Below, piece by piece: positions 53,161 through 64,000 of a stretch of DNA of 64,000 nucleotides (the first letter of the stretch is position 1; the number at the start of each line of letters is the position of its first letter). The DNA lies in NCBI GenBank assembly GCA_022570795.1, contig JAKUDP010000008.1:1736001-1800000 (forward strand), given 5' to 3'. The notes under the pieces were generated by a model, which did not search any database, had not been told where the DNA came from, and saw only the letters and a list, made by a program, of their open reading frames with translations. Source of the stretch: Sphaerulina vaccinii (Eukaryota; Ascomycota; Dothideomycetes; Mycosphaerellales; Mycosphaerellaceae). The translations under genes and the position numbers were made by a program.

Positions 53161-55292
53161 CTAACAACCGCCTTTCTTCCCTTGCGTAATGCTCGTCAAG
53201 GTCTTGAAGCTTTCTCGTGTTGGAAGTTCGTTAAGGCTTGCTGGAGGAGTCACTTCTGACACTGACACGGTGATCTCGAGATCAGATATATCACCAATCG
53301 GCACAGACTTGTCGTCAAACTACACCCGACAGAGTTAGCACTACTTCACGGGAACAAGCACAGTATGATGGATGGAGTTGTACCTTCGCGGCTCGCCAAT
53401 GCAGGTTCTTCTCAAGGTAGTCTTGCACATCGTCCTCTTGCATTGATGAAAGCTCGCCCGAGCTGACTTTGTTCAGCAGCATGTTCGTCAGTGGAACTGT
53501 CCCTCCTGTGACGAGAGATGGCCTCTCCATGCTCGGGTCTGGATGCAAGCTACTGAAAGCCACATGTGTTCCTGCGAGGTTTGGAGAGACTGGCCAGCTG
53601 CATGGGTCCGTGTCGTCGAAGTCGCCGATGAATATGTAGATAGCATATGTGGCGTTGAGGGCATGCTTGTTGGAGAGCAGGTTCGCGGTGTACTGTCGTT
53701 GGCGACCATCAATCACGAAGCCCGCAGCCGCTTGTGCTTCGCCAACAGTAGCTGCCAGGTCACGCTTTCGTACAGGGCCGCCTCCGTTGTAACCAGCACC
53801 ATATAGCCTGTTGACTTCAGCTATAGTGTCCTCCTTGATGCCGGTCTGCGTCTCTGGATAAGTATAGCCGAATATCGTTGTGTTTCTCACGTCGTCTGAC
53901 GTCCACTTCGTGCCTGCGTTGTCGCGTGAGAATGGTTCCAGCGCTGCATTTCACGTTAGCTATGAGTAAGTCGCGAACCATTTCCGAGTTTCCTTACGCG
54001 AATCTGCATCCTGAATGGAGCCTATAGTAATAGTATATGTTGCCGACTGGGCAGCCATTGGCTCAACATAACTATCAGGATGTAGGATTAGCCAGATGTC
54101 GAAGAAGCGATCGAGACAGACATGATGCATCCAGAAGATCTGTACAGTGTCAGTCACTCTTCCTTCACAAAGTCAGACTGTCGCCACTTACTGGATCGTA
54201 GGCAGAGAAGTCTAGATAGGTCATGTGCCCATCGTTCCCAGTAATGCCATGGATAATATCATGCAGTGCTTCTAGTGAATCGACGTTCTTCTCGTCACCT
54301 ATCCACGCCTCGTTGGAGAACTGCGTAAAATTGTCGTAGAACGTGAGAAGGTTGTATATGCGGTTTGAAACTGTCGCCTGCTGATTGTCCAGCTCTGGCA
54401 CGATCTTGTCGTTCTGACTTGTAGCGTTTGAGACCCAACCAGTAGGGTACCTTTTCGTCTCGGTCCATGAGGCAAACTTTATATCTGGTATTAGTAGCTG
54501 ATCTATCACAACACGATGTTGGTTCTGCTTACAGGATCGAAGAACATGTCGCTTTGTGAAATAGGATGGAACTTATACGAATAGAGCGGATTGTCGATTG
54601 TCGTCGTCCCATTCGGCATAACCACCTCTATAAGAGGTTGCATGACGATGTCTGGGAGGCAGCTGCCGTTGTTCTCTGGCTTCACTGCCCAGTCCCAGTA
54701 AGGCAGTCGTATCAGAAGAGCGGCTTGAGCGTAACGATCGCGAAGTTCTCCTGGCGGAAACTCATTTACGCACTCAATAATGAACTCGAACAGGATCTGC
54801 TCGAACAGCGCCAAGTACGCTCGATGCCAGGGTAACAAGAGATTTGAGACGTGCGTACAGTAGCCATTGTTCTCGTTACCGTTCGCAGGTCCTACGCCGT
54901 CAAAGTCCTCATAAGGACGACCATGAATTGCTGTACCTGTTCAGCAACGCTCAACTCTTTGGCTTCAGCAAGAAACACTTACCGCATACCCGGTAGTACG
55001 AGTGCGGGTCGTCCTGAGGTGTGGCATGGAATCGGGCAAGCCCGAGCAGGAAGATGTTCAACATGTCAGGGCTCTTCTGCAATTGTCTGATCTCGAGCCT
55101 GGGCGCTATGCCCGCATCCTGTACTCCAGTGACCGGATAACTGCCACCTCCAGCCTGTCGTTTTCTTTGTGGCAATTGCTGGTCTGGTTGCAATAGTCCA
55201 TGTATCTGGTGTTCGTGTAGTGGCGTAGCGACTGTGAGGCATGCGAGCCATAGGAAGAATGCCGCATGCTGTATCAATGAGTGTATGTGCAT
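53161..55292 (-). CDS. Tyrosinase (type-3 copper oxidase), secreted
   Basis: Six exons (55292-54983, 54936-54533, 54476-54192, 54139-53998, 53943-53384, 53319-53161) with introns of 46, 56, 52, 54 and 64 nt give 619 aa. The N-terminal signal (HAAFFLWLACLTVATP) and a later RKRQ basic site suggest secretion and processing. CuA ligands: AIHGRPY, CTHVSN and LLPWHRAYLALFE. CuB ligands: EALHDIIHGITG and DPIFWMHHVCLDRFFDIW. The C-terminal part (about 350-600) is the pro-domain-like region with FGYTYPE. The enzyme hydroxylates phenols to o-quinones and feeds melanin or cross-linking chemistry. The longest single-frame ORF covers only one exon, so naive calls would miss it. Confidence 0.93.
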
Positions 55293-57966
55293 CTCCGGGT
55301 ACCTGAAGAGCAGGAATCAGCAGCGCTGTGGCGGATGATGTGAAGTTACCATATAGCTCGATCGAAGCAGATGTCTACAGCATCTTAGAGAAAGTGTGTT
55401 GAGGAAGTCACGGAATGTCGTACAGTCTTGCCGATAGGTAGCGACTCGATCGCACCTGCGCTACGCTGTGGAGGAGATGTTCGGTGAGAAGAGTTAGGAT
55501 AAAGAAGTCCATGCAAGGAGATGACAAACTGCCAGATGAAAGGCTAATGTTCTGCCAATGCTTCTGTGTAGGGATCACATGTATGCAGCCTAGGATGACA
55601 GCGGCATCGGGTGGGCCGAGAGCGGGCTCCGAGTGTGAGACCTGTGTGCTCCCAGCAGTACCTATGCACGATGAGACACAATTGGCAATACTGTTCGTGG
55701 TTCCTGTTCCCTTCGCTGCCATTGAGCATACCTAATCTGCCAGAATTGATGTTGCCTCATCGAAATGCTAGCGTGCTTGCGGCCATGCACCAGGCTATTT
55801 CTGTTATTCTGTTGGTAAGATATCCAGGATATTTGCGAAGTTCCAGGACGTCGTACCGGCGTGCACACACGCGGCCAGAGACATGAGCAAGCATGACATG
55901 CGGTGATCGTTTTTTGTCGAAAAAGGCCCTGCAGGTACAAGAACCTGGCCGTCGGGTAGAACCTAGGATGTGACAGTCGCGACTGCCGATTATTGTGTTC
56001 CCATTTCTTTTGCTCCTTGCTTCACTTCCTCATCTCGTTCCAGCGCTTCTTGCAGATGTATATCAACACACCATTCAGCAAATGCAAAAAGGTGCGCAAC
56101 ACGAGATGCTGATTGCATATCACCACGGCCGCCGGATGTTGCATCTATCGAATATGCTTTCTTCCTTGTGCGAGGCATCCTGGACCCGGTTACATTCCTT
56201 CACATTTGCCAGCATGAACACGAGCCGGCCGTGGCAGGGGATTTGTGTTGTATTTTACTTTTTGCACATACTGGATAGGGCTAATAGTTGCACATACCTG
56301 AGTGAAGAAGACCTGAGGATTTCCATAACACCCGTCAATCTAAGACAATGGCTGCGCATTCTCGCAACCTGAAGGCTCACTGCTCTTTCGCTGCGAGCGC
56401 CATGATCCTATTGAAGATTTGTCGTTCAGACGACTTATCCGGTAAACGAAGGCTCGTCCCATACCAGTTAACAGTCTCGTTTAGGAGATTACCGAACTCT
56501 TCGCGGCGCGGCGCCTTCTCTTGTGCTACTTCTTCGCCCTCATCTCCTCACCAAGCTCTGTGCTCGCTTGTACGTTGCACGAGCATATGACATGATCTCC
56601 TGCAAAGTCATGTGCTACCGATCATATCTTCCAAGCTCTTCGGCAGAACTTGTCTCTTCAGCGCTTGCACTCTACACAGTTCGATATCTCCTGCTCGGCT
56701 TCAGATGGAATGGCATTGGTCAGGCGATCGAGTATCGGGCAGCGGAAGGCAGGGCGAATGGAAGGCACACCATGTGCGTGGCATTCACATCGACCAGAGC
56801 ATCATTGTTACGAGCGGCACATAGGTGCTCGCCTATATGCATAATGACAGCCAACATACCTTTAGCCAGAACCATCAGTTTGCAGCGCAAACAACAGGTG
56901 ACAGCAAGAGCTGTACACGATGGCAATCGCAGCACGCGCGACATCTTGATCGCAACGTCCTCATCGCGACCTGCTGGCCGAGTCGACCTCCACGAAGTAA
57001 CCAAGAGACCTTCGATCCTGAGCATCATGAGACAACGCTACATTCAGCTCATGATCCCAGCCCATCAGAGTCTCGGAAATGCCTCGCGGTAGTATCGCCG
57101 TCGTAGAACTCTGGCAGAGCTACGTCGTCGGAACACGTCGTTGCGGCAAGCGATCGAGTAATGCTTACTCGATGGAATGGAGCTGGGTCGGCCATTGAGT
57201 TCGAAGGCGCGCGACAGATCCGGGTTGTGTTCGTTGGGAGTTCAGGTTCAATCAGTGTCTGGACAATGTCCATACTGGTGAAGAATGGCAATATCGATGC
57301 TCGTTGATCGGTGCATGAGGTATCCGGCAGTCTGGAGATGAGTTCTATTTTCTCATCTGATTGAAACCTCAGGCAAGATGATAAGTGAGTAAGGTACAAA
57401 TACGGAGATGGCCGTATCAATACTGGCCGCGGCCAACTTGGCCAAGGAATGCAACCCTAGCGTTCTCAACTTCACGACCACACCTGTGCTTATCGTCCTG
57501 CTCTCGATCCGGATTGGCCTTATCTCACCTTACCATCGACGACACGGCCACCGCTCGACTGACTAGCGCTCTATTATTGCATTTCTATCGAGTAACACGG
57601 TCGCTACGGACGTTCGTCCTTTTCACCGTCTACCGTCATCCAGCCTGCGGCAAATGTCGCCAACTCTTGTCCGAAGACGCTCCTTTGTTCCTATTGCATA
57701 CCAGCTGTAGGGCGTTGAGTATGCGTCCGCCATGCACGAGGCATTTCTCCATCTGGGGGATCCCTCATATACCCTTATCTGCCGCTCACGCCCCTCATAT
57801 TCTTGCTCACCTGCATGTGGTTGGACGATCTCACTTCTTGCTTCAAATATTCAGTGCTTAGTAGGCAGTCTGTCTTCACTTCCTTAGCATCTCATTGTCC
57901 TGGAGCAGCTACCAGCACTCACCTCCTTCAAATACAGCGCAGCCACCGAGACGACGATAGAAGATC
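55293..57966. other. 2.7-kb stretch without a supported gene
   Basis: Many overlapping ORFs up to 189 codons on both strands (for example 56523-57092), but none with family motifs, a clear start context or consistent splicing. Probably the tyrosinase promoter plus ordinary intergenic DNA; a lineage-specific small gene cannot be excluded. Confidence 0.4.
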
Positions 57967-59550
57967 ATGGCTCCACACGCTACAGGGCACGATACTCCAC
58001 TGGAGAACTCCTCGATCGAAGGATCACCTTTGCTATCCGGCGTCGACGCATCTCAGATCAGTGTTGTAGCATCGAGCCGAGCAGTACTGGATAGCAGACT
58101 ATCCGCAGCGACCATTGTCATATCCACAACCACAGGCAAGATTGTATCGATCTTCAATGAGGTGCTACCTGAATCATCATTCCCACCAGGCACACCTTAC
58201 GAGGACCATAGCCCGCATGTATTGCTACCTGGCTTGGTAGATGCTCACGTACACCTCAATGAGCCTGGAAGAACAGAATGGGAAGGCTTCTGGACGGGGA
58301 CTCGAGCAGCAGCATTTGGGGGTGTCACTACTGTGGTGGACATGCCATTGAATGCCATTCCCCCCACAACGACAATCAATGGCTTGAAAGAGAAAGTTGC
58401 TGCTGCTCAAGGAAAGTGTTGGGTGGACGTTGGCTTTTATGGTGGCATAATACCTGGCAATGTTCACGAGCTCAAGCCGCTTGTAAGAGCTGGTGTTCGT
58501 GGATTCAAGGGTTTCTTGATCGACAGTGGAGTGGAAGAGTTCCCTGCGGTATCATCAACGGACATTCGCCAAGTGTTCGAAGAACTAGCAGATGAGCCGA
58601 CAACAGTCATGTTCCATGCAGAGATGATTCCACCAGTATCAGCATCTGTCGGCGACGATGTACAATGGTCGCTACCTCCACTGGAACCCACTGGCCCTCT
58701 GGACAGATATCAAACATTCCTGGACTCACGGCCGCCATCGTTCGAAGTGTATGCCATCCTCGAGGTCCTGCACCTAGCATATCTCGCTCCGAACCTGCCT
58801 CTGCACATCGTCCACCTGTCAGCCGCAGAAGCCATCCCTATGTTACGATCAGCAGTAGCGAGCGGAGTCAAGATCACAGCCGAGACTTGCTTCCACTACC
58901 TCAGCCTAGCGGCTGAGAAGATCCAGGATGGAGACACGAGACATAAGTGCTGTCCTCCCATTCGATCACAATCGAATCAGGATGACATCTGGGCGGAAAT
59001 GCTGGATCTCGATAGCAGTATTATCAAGACTGTCGTGTCAGACCACTCGCCATGCACACCAGATCTGAAACTACTACCATCACATGTCCCAGGCTCACAA
59101 CCTAGCAAAGCGAAAGGATGCTGCTCGTCAACAGCTGGTCAAGGTGACTTTTTCGGTGCATGGGGCGGCATTAGCTCTGTAGGTCTCGGACTCAGCATTC
59201 TCTGGACAGAAGCTATGCGGCGTAACATGAAAGTTGACGAAACCATTCTCAACATCGTGACCTGGTGCTGTCTGAATACAGCCAAGCAAGTCGGCTTAGA
59301 AGATCGTAAAGGTCAACTGAAAGTGGGGATGGACGGAGATATCTGCGTCTTTGACGATGAGGGCACGTTCGAGGTAGAACCCAACACGATGCTGTTTCGC
59401 AATAAGTGCTCGCCATATGAGGGTAAGACGCTGAAGGGCTTTGCGAGGGCGACATACTTGCGTGGACGCAAGATACATACGCGAGACGCTGGATTTGCGA
59501 AGAGCTCGAAACCGGCGGGTGTATTGCTGCTTGAACCTAGGAAGCACTGA
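57967..59550 (+). CDS. DAL1: Allantoinase
   Basis: Intronless, 527 aa. The amidohydrolase metal motif DAHVHLNEPGRTEWEG lies near residue 92. Then TTVVDMPLN, the carbamylated-Lys region GFKGFLIDSG, HAEM, PLHIVHLSAAE and SDHSPC supply the remaining ligands of the binuclear metal centre. Fungal allantoinases hydrolyse allantoin to allantoate in purine nitrogen use. The N-terminus of about 45 residues before the amidohydrolase fold is low-complexity. It is convergent with the amidase gene. Confidence 0.93.
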   Translation: MAPHATGHDTPLENSSIEGSPLLSGVDASQISVVASSRAVLDSRLSAATIVISTTTGKIVSIFNEVLPESSFPPGTPYEDHSPHVLLPGLVDAHVHLNEPGRTEWEGFWTGTRAAAFGGVTTVVDMPLNAIPPTTTINGLKEKVAAAQGKCWVDVGFYGGIIPGNVHELKPLVRAGVRGFKGFLIDSGVEEFPAVSSTDIRQVFEELADEPTTVMFHAEMIPPVSASVGDDVQWSLPPLEPTGPLDRYQTFLDSRPPSFEVYAILEVLHLAYLAPNLPLHIVHLSAAEAIPMLRSAVASGVKITAETCFHYLSLAAEKIQDGDTRHKCCPPIRSQSNQDDIWAEMLDLDSSIIKTVVSDHSPCTPDLKLLPSHVPGSQPSKAKGCCSSTAGQGDFFGAWGGISSVGLGLSILWTEAMRRNMKVDETILNIVTWCCLNTAKQVGLEDRKGQLKVGMDGDICVFDDEGTFEVEPNTMLFRNKCSPYEGKTLKGFARATYLRGRKIHTRDAGFAKSSKPAGVLLLEPRKH

Positions 59551-60125
59551 ACAGTAGCCATCTTCAAAATGACAATACAGTAGAAGTATGACAACTCAAA
59601 TTGTCCTTCCTGACTCGAATCCATTATTTGCAGACCTGATGAGTAGTAAGTGGTGCCTCAAGAAGGAAGTGCACAGTCAGGTCCCTCCACCAAAAGCGAC
59701 TTGTGTACATGACAAGGGTCCAAGCAATGTACTTCAAACTCACGTCTTTCGCTCCCGAAGTGTTTGAGAAAGTACACATGTTCGCCCTATATTTGTCATC
59801 CATTATTATTGTCACGAACAAGCAAGGTCCATGCCACACCACATTCCACATTTCACAGATCGTGGTTGTCATCGTGTTCGTCTCAAGCCGCCCGATGGGA
59901 CCAAGATTCACGAAGAATCCCAGCCTGCCGATTCGCTCAATGGCTTCACGCGCTAATGGCTGTACTCCAAATCTCGAAGCATATCTGCGACATCGGGAAC
60001 AGAGCCAATGAAATGTTTCCGGAATGAGATATAACCAAGATCTGAAGGAATGCCACAACAACGCTCGGATGACAATACAATGCAATTGTGTGTGTAGAAA
60101 TGGTTCTATCGATAGTACGTCTTGG
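59551..60125. other. Convergent intergenic
   Basis: 575 bp between the stops of the allantoinase (+) and amidase (-) genes. The 153-codon minus frame at 60085-59624 overlaps plus frames and is not supported. Confidence 0.4.
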
Positions 60126-62188
60126 TTAGGCTGCAGCTTTTGTCACTACATCGAACGCATTCGCACCACACTGCACTTCAAGACTACGATTTGACAACCT
60201 GAGGACCTTCTCGACTATTCGCATTAGCTCGAGCTCCATTCCTGCAGCATGTCAGTCATATCGCGATGCGAATGTGAGCCTAGAGACAAACCTGGAGCAC
60301 CCAATATGGCAATACAGACCGGCTCGAAGATCTCTGCGCCAGTGACTGCAGATGTTCCTGGAACTTGTCCCACTGGAACCACAAGCTCTGGTAGACCTCC
60401 CACATATGATACTTGCTCTGGAGAGAAAGTGAACCCTTGCAAGCCATAGCGCTTCTTCTGAGGGTTCTCATCGTAGACATCTCTGTATCTGACCTCTGCC
60501 GAGCCCGCAGGTAGCACCATGATAGTATGCTCATCGAAGACGTGCTCCCGGAGAAATCGTCGGAATACTGCACGCTCTGATCCGGCACTCTGGTAGTCTG
60601 CATATGTGAGCTTCTCGCCTAAGCTCCATTTGAAGCGAATCATTGGATTGGCATAAGGCTCGCGGCCATGAGCTCGCTTGAAGTCCCGCTTAAAGTCCAA
60701 CCTGTTGTGATATGCATCATAAAGCTGGATGTGCGCAAGTGTCTTCTGGAGGTAGGTTTCTAGTGGGCGAGCACAATCTTCTGGTACTTTGACCTTCCAT
60801 TCCTCTCGCAAGTCATAAGGAGTCTGTGTTACTGTTAAATGCTTCTCCATATCTGTCACAAAAGCTTCGATGATTCCACGTTTTGATGCAGGCCATGCCT
60901 CGAAGTATGCTGCTGGGAACAGAAGTCTCTTGGGCGACTGCGAAGAGATGTCAGTGCATTGAAGCATATCTTCAGAGTGGCAGGGTTAGTACATCTTTTG
61001 GCGTGCGATCCTCATACCAGACAGGTGCAAAGCGTTGCATGTCCACAATCGACCGAGCGAAGGGCCCTATCGTGTCAAGTAACCTTCACCGCGTCAGCAC
61101 TCACATCTGTACTCACTGCGCTCGATCCACGTACGACGACACTGGAGTAATGCCTGTCATATCGGTAGTGCCATGCGTTGGTCGGAGCCCAAAAATGCCC
61201 TGCAATGCCGCGGGACCTACGATGCTCCCGAGAGCTGTGTAAAGCCATCAGCCTACATTCGTGACGAATGTGCGAGCAGCTCACTGTCTGAGCCCAGCGC
61301 GTAGTCAAGCCAATCATAGCCTGCAATGGCAGCCGCGCTGCCTGTACTGCTGCAGTCTGGCTCCATATACCCGTCGCCACGAGGGTTGAAAGGACATTGA
61401 TAGTCAACCCAGTCGTGTGCGTATTCTCCTGATGCAAATTGGGAAGTCTTGGTCTTCCCAACAAGCACTGCACCTGCATCGATCAGGCGCTGCACCATTG
61501 GAGAAGTGGAGTTAGCTACGCCATAGAAGGCATTGAAGTCTCGACTTGATGCACTTGTCGAGACCCCTTTTATGTCAAATATGTCTTTGACACCAATTCT
61601 CTTACCACTTAGCGGCTTGTCGGCTGATGGCTGGTCGTAATAGTGGCGGGACGGGAGTGGTATGAACTCCTTGGAGACCTCGTAGTATCTGTCGCTATTG
61701 TCAACATGCGTAATTGATTCCGCGCCTGGCTAGCCTGGTGGGTCTCACGAGTTGGAACTTGCACCATCAGGCAGAATGCCTATCATGAAGGCTCCGAATG
61801 GATCCTCTTGCAGCTTGTACACATGGTGTAGGTGTGAGCCTCGAGCATAGTAGGGGCCATCCCTAACATCGACTGCTGTCTCAACTGCATAGAGCTCACT
61901 GCCATCAATGTTGAAGTGGACAGCTTCGGCGATTCCTGCTAACAGGATAGTTTTTGTGAACTCAGAACACATCACATCGTCTCCAGCCAGCAAAGCTTGC
62001 AGTCGTGCCTCGACAGCATCGCGGTTGACACATTTGTCACTGTCGCCGTCCTGGAATGAGAGAATAGTCACAGGCACGCCTTGATGTAACGCAGACAAGC
62101 GCGATGCGTATTCATTCTGCAGTTCGAAGCGTGTCGAAGGGTTCTTGTTTGCGATGTAGGATGACTGCCCAACCTTGAACCACTCCAT
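60126..62188 (-). CDS. Amidase-signature hydrolase
   Basis: Six exons (62188-61749, 61694-61285, 61234-61135, 61083-60993, 60937-60292, 60241-60126) with introns of 54, 50, 51, 55 and 50 nt give 600 aa, all phases consistent. The N-terminal 145 residues form a domain without a recognised motif. The amidase core shows the catalytic Lys in IGVKDIFD, the Gly/Ser-rich segment CSSTGSAAAIAGYDW and the nucleophile Ser in YALGSDTLGSIVGPA, with cis-Ser in CSS; DTIGPFARS and LPELVVPVGQVPG follow. Compared with the usual GSSGGS/DTGGS, the loop is degenerate, so activity is plausible but not proven. Substrate unknown. Adjacent to allantoinase, so nitrogen scavenging is possible. Confidence 0.85.
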
Positions 62189-62589
62189 CGTCAGTAGAGC
62201 GGCGAACTTTTCACCTCATGTCCAGGAGAGAAGAGAAGAGAACGACAGGCTGGAGACCACGATCACAAGGTGGCTGGCGGCTGCGGCTCGCACCGGGAAA
62301 CCGACAAGGAAGAGGCTCGACCACTTTGTGTTTCCTCTCTTCATTGTGGACACATCAATCCAATGTATATCGCGAAGCTTTTCATCACTGACGGTCATAT
62401 CATCTGATTGCTAGACACCACAGTGTCATTCACTCGTGGTCGCTAGAACCATTGGTGGCAGTGGCACAAGATGCCTCGGAGCACGGCTAAGCTTCGCTCA
62501 AGTTCGAGGTCGGATCAGTGATACTCTTCTCACCATCAATACAAAGGACATACCTCTAGACTGCCCACCAAGAGCCCAGCTTCGACACG
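62189..62589. promoter_or_regulatory. Divergent intergenic, amidase and NTF2-like gene
   Basis: 401 bp between divergent starts at 62188 (-) and 62590 (+). No supported ORF. Confidence 0.35.
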
Positions 62590-63081
62590 ATGTCAGCAGC
62601 ACTGAAGCTAGACACCAAAGCAGCCATAATAGCCCATCTCGAGAGTCTGGCTGTCGCGAACAACATGGCCATCAGAAACCGAGATTTCAGCTCGATTGAG
62701 AACATGACATTCGATAAGCCACTACCTCGTTTCGCAGACGAAGCACCAGGACAGCGTTTCACCGTTACAGAAGCCTTCTACCTAGCCAAGAATCTTTGTC
62801 AAGCTTATCCGGAATATGATCCAAAGATCATCGAAATGGTCACTACGCTTGGTGATGGCCAACCTTCTGGCGCGACATCATCATCAGAGTCCAAAGATGA
62901 TTTGAAGAGCATCACCAAAGCTCAGACTTTCTTCACGTATGAACGTGCCGGAATACCACCAGGAACTATCACCAGCTCGGTGATGATAGTTCGATATAGG
63001 TGTAAGAACGGTCATTGGGCAATTGAGAGCTACGAGCGCATGCCTGGAGGCAATATGTTCGGCGGGACAGGCTATCTCTGA
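62590..63081 (+). CDS. Small NTF2-like hypothetical protein
   Basis: Single-exon ORF of 163 aa. An N-terminal helix (AAIIAHLESLAVANNMAI), a middle segment with GQRFTVTEAFYLAK and C-terminal beta-strand-like VMIVRYRCKNGHWAIESYER suggest an NTF2/SnoaL-like fold; the evidence is only compositional. No signal peptide or membrane segment. The C-terminus is Gly-rich (MPGGNMFGGTGYL). Function unknown. Confidence 0.5.
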   Translation: MSAALKLDTKAAIIAHLESLAVANNMAIRNRDFSSIENMTFDKPLPRFADEAPGQRFTVTEAFYLAKNLCQAYPEYDPKIIEMVTTLGDGQPSGATSSSESKDDLKSITKAQTFFTYERAGIPPGTITSSVMIVRYRCKNGHWAIESYERMPGGNMFGGTGYL

Positions 63082-63510
63082 TCAGCGTGCGAAGACCTGT
63101 ATCCCTACCACTGCCAAGAGCGATCGCAGAGACAGCAGAAGATCACTTACGCAGAGCGTCCATATGGACAATAGTGACTCTGTTCCTGCAGTAATAAGCA
63201 CGGCCGTAAGCTGGAAACCCTGGCAAGGTGCATCATTGCATCACGAATGAGTTCGAGCGCAGGAACAACAGTCTAGGCCAGGCCAGCCAAGTGTGTCTGC
63301 TTCGCTACGACGCACTATCAGAACAAGGTCATTGGCGACATTCAAAGATCAGCCATAGATGACCTCGTAAGAGATTACAGACTGGCGACAGATACATTCC
63401 GAATCCCATAGGTCAAATCAATAATAGCTCTATCTCGATCTTTTGCCCTGCGCAGCAAGCAAGTTCCCCAACTGTTCTCTGAAAGAGACCCCATGCCGAT
63501 TACGCCTCTG
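63082..63510. other. Intergenic
   Basis: 429 bp between convergent genes. Nothing supported. Confidence 0.4.
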
Positions 63511-64000
63511 CTACGAAGTCTCTACCTGCATGACTCCAGTTTCATTCTCCTTCCCACTGTATCGGAACAGATAGCACGAGATACCCCATAGTGCTCTGAA
63601 AGCCTGCACGCGATCTTCCACGTTGAGCAGATCATACCACTTCGTCCTCTGCAACTTCGGCCGACACCATTCGCTGTCCTCGGGCATCGGATGTGGGAGA
63701 CTTTCCGTTCTGATGTATTCGAGGTAGGCGATGTGAGCTGTCATCTTGAGGATGGAGATGTGATGGTTCAAGGATGAGACCATAAATATCTGCATTGCTA
63801 CCCGTTAGCACACAGCAGGCGTGTGAACATGTTCAATCAGGCATCAGGGATTGTATGCTCCCATGTCTGACGTGAGTAGTGCAGCTGTCATGTCTTGGAG
63901 AAACTCACCTCGTCGTATTGCGAGCTTGGATCCTTGCCTATAGCTTCGTAGTCCATCTTCGCATCCCACACCTTGCTGCCCGGTCTCAATTCTTTCCAGA
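63511..64000 (-). CDS. 3' end of an unidentified gene (runs off right edge)
   Basis: Two visible exons: 64000-63909 (frame entering from outside, ...VWDAKMDYEAIGKDPSSQYD) and 63789-63511, joined by a 119-nt GTGAGT...TGCAG intron in phase 0. The last 92 codons read IFMVSSLNHHISILKMTAHI, WCRPKLQRTKWYDLL and FRALWGISCYLFRY. No family was recognised. The 5' part lies outside the window. Confidence 0.55.

Noticed and set aside
56523..57092. 189-codon plus ORF in the 2.7-kb gene-free stretch
   Set aside because: No start context, motif or splicing; composition looks random.
59624..60085. 153-codon minus ORF between allantoinase and amidase
   Set aside because: Lies in convergent 3' flanks and has no family motif.

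Overview
The window is nuclear DNA of a filamentous ascomycete (Pezizomycotina; a Dothideomycete is my best guess from gene style, not proven). Genes are mostly 0.5-2.5 kb and are split by short introns, usually 44-66 nt, with GTAAGT-like donors, CTGAC/CTAAC-like branch sites and YAG acceptors. Recognisable proteins include Sec18, Mad1, Rmt2, an Are1/2-type acyltransferase, Sub1/PC4 and mitochondrial SHMT. Exon coordinates below were derived by hand from splice motifs, reading-frame continuity and family expectation. No rRNA, tRNA or CRISPR was seen, and there is no transposase or reverse-transcriptase ORF.

Layout. 0-2.3 kb: an edge-truncated coiled-coil/Cys-containing ORF (-) and a hypothetical gene (+). 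2.6-11.3 kb: Sub1/PC4 (-), a small secreted protein (-), an SDR oxidoreductase (-), SEC18/NSF (+), a small unidentified gene (-) and 6-phosphogluconate dehydrogenase (-). 11.3-14.1 kb: gene-poor, with a possible decayed ORF. 14.1-19.8 kb: an alpha/beta hydrolase (+), then S-adenosylmethionine synthetase (-) and mitochondrial serine hydroxymethyltransferase (+) in divergent orientation.

19.8-28.1 kb is the strangest part. It is a repeat-rich tract holding an 80-bp-arm inverted repeat, a 54-bp x4 tandem repeat, a ~100-bp tandem repeat and a duplicated gene tail. It carries a run of plus-strand genes whose products have a short N-terminal membrane segment followed by a charged or coiled-coil tail; the largest is 964 residues. 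I recognise no family for them, and they are the best candidates for something undescribed.

28.2-31.3 kb: MAD1 (-) and a small BRCT-like protein (+). 31.5-44.4 kb looks like a metabolic (catabolic or accessory) neighbourhood: amino-acid permease, P450, DAO-type FAD oxidoreductase, type II haloacid dehalogenase, a broken regulator-like gene, a metallophosphoesterase with an early stop, a secreted FAD-linked oxidase and a DLH-like/SnoaL-like fusion. 44.4-48.5 kb: RMT2 (-) and a sterol O-acyltransferase (+). 49.5-55.3 kb: secreted/surface proteins (a frameshifted membrane glycoprotein, a Cys-rich secreted protein and a tyrosinase). 55.3-58 kb: no supported gene. 58-64 kb: allantoinase (+) convergent with an amidase (-), a small NTF2-like protein (+), and the 3' end of an unidentified gene (-) that runs off the right edge.
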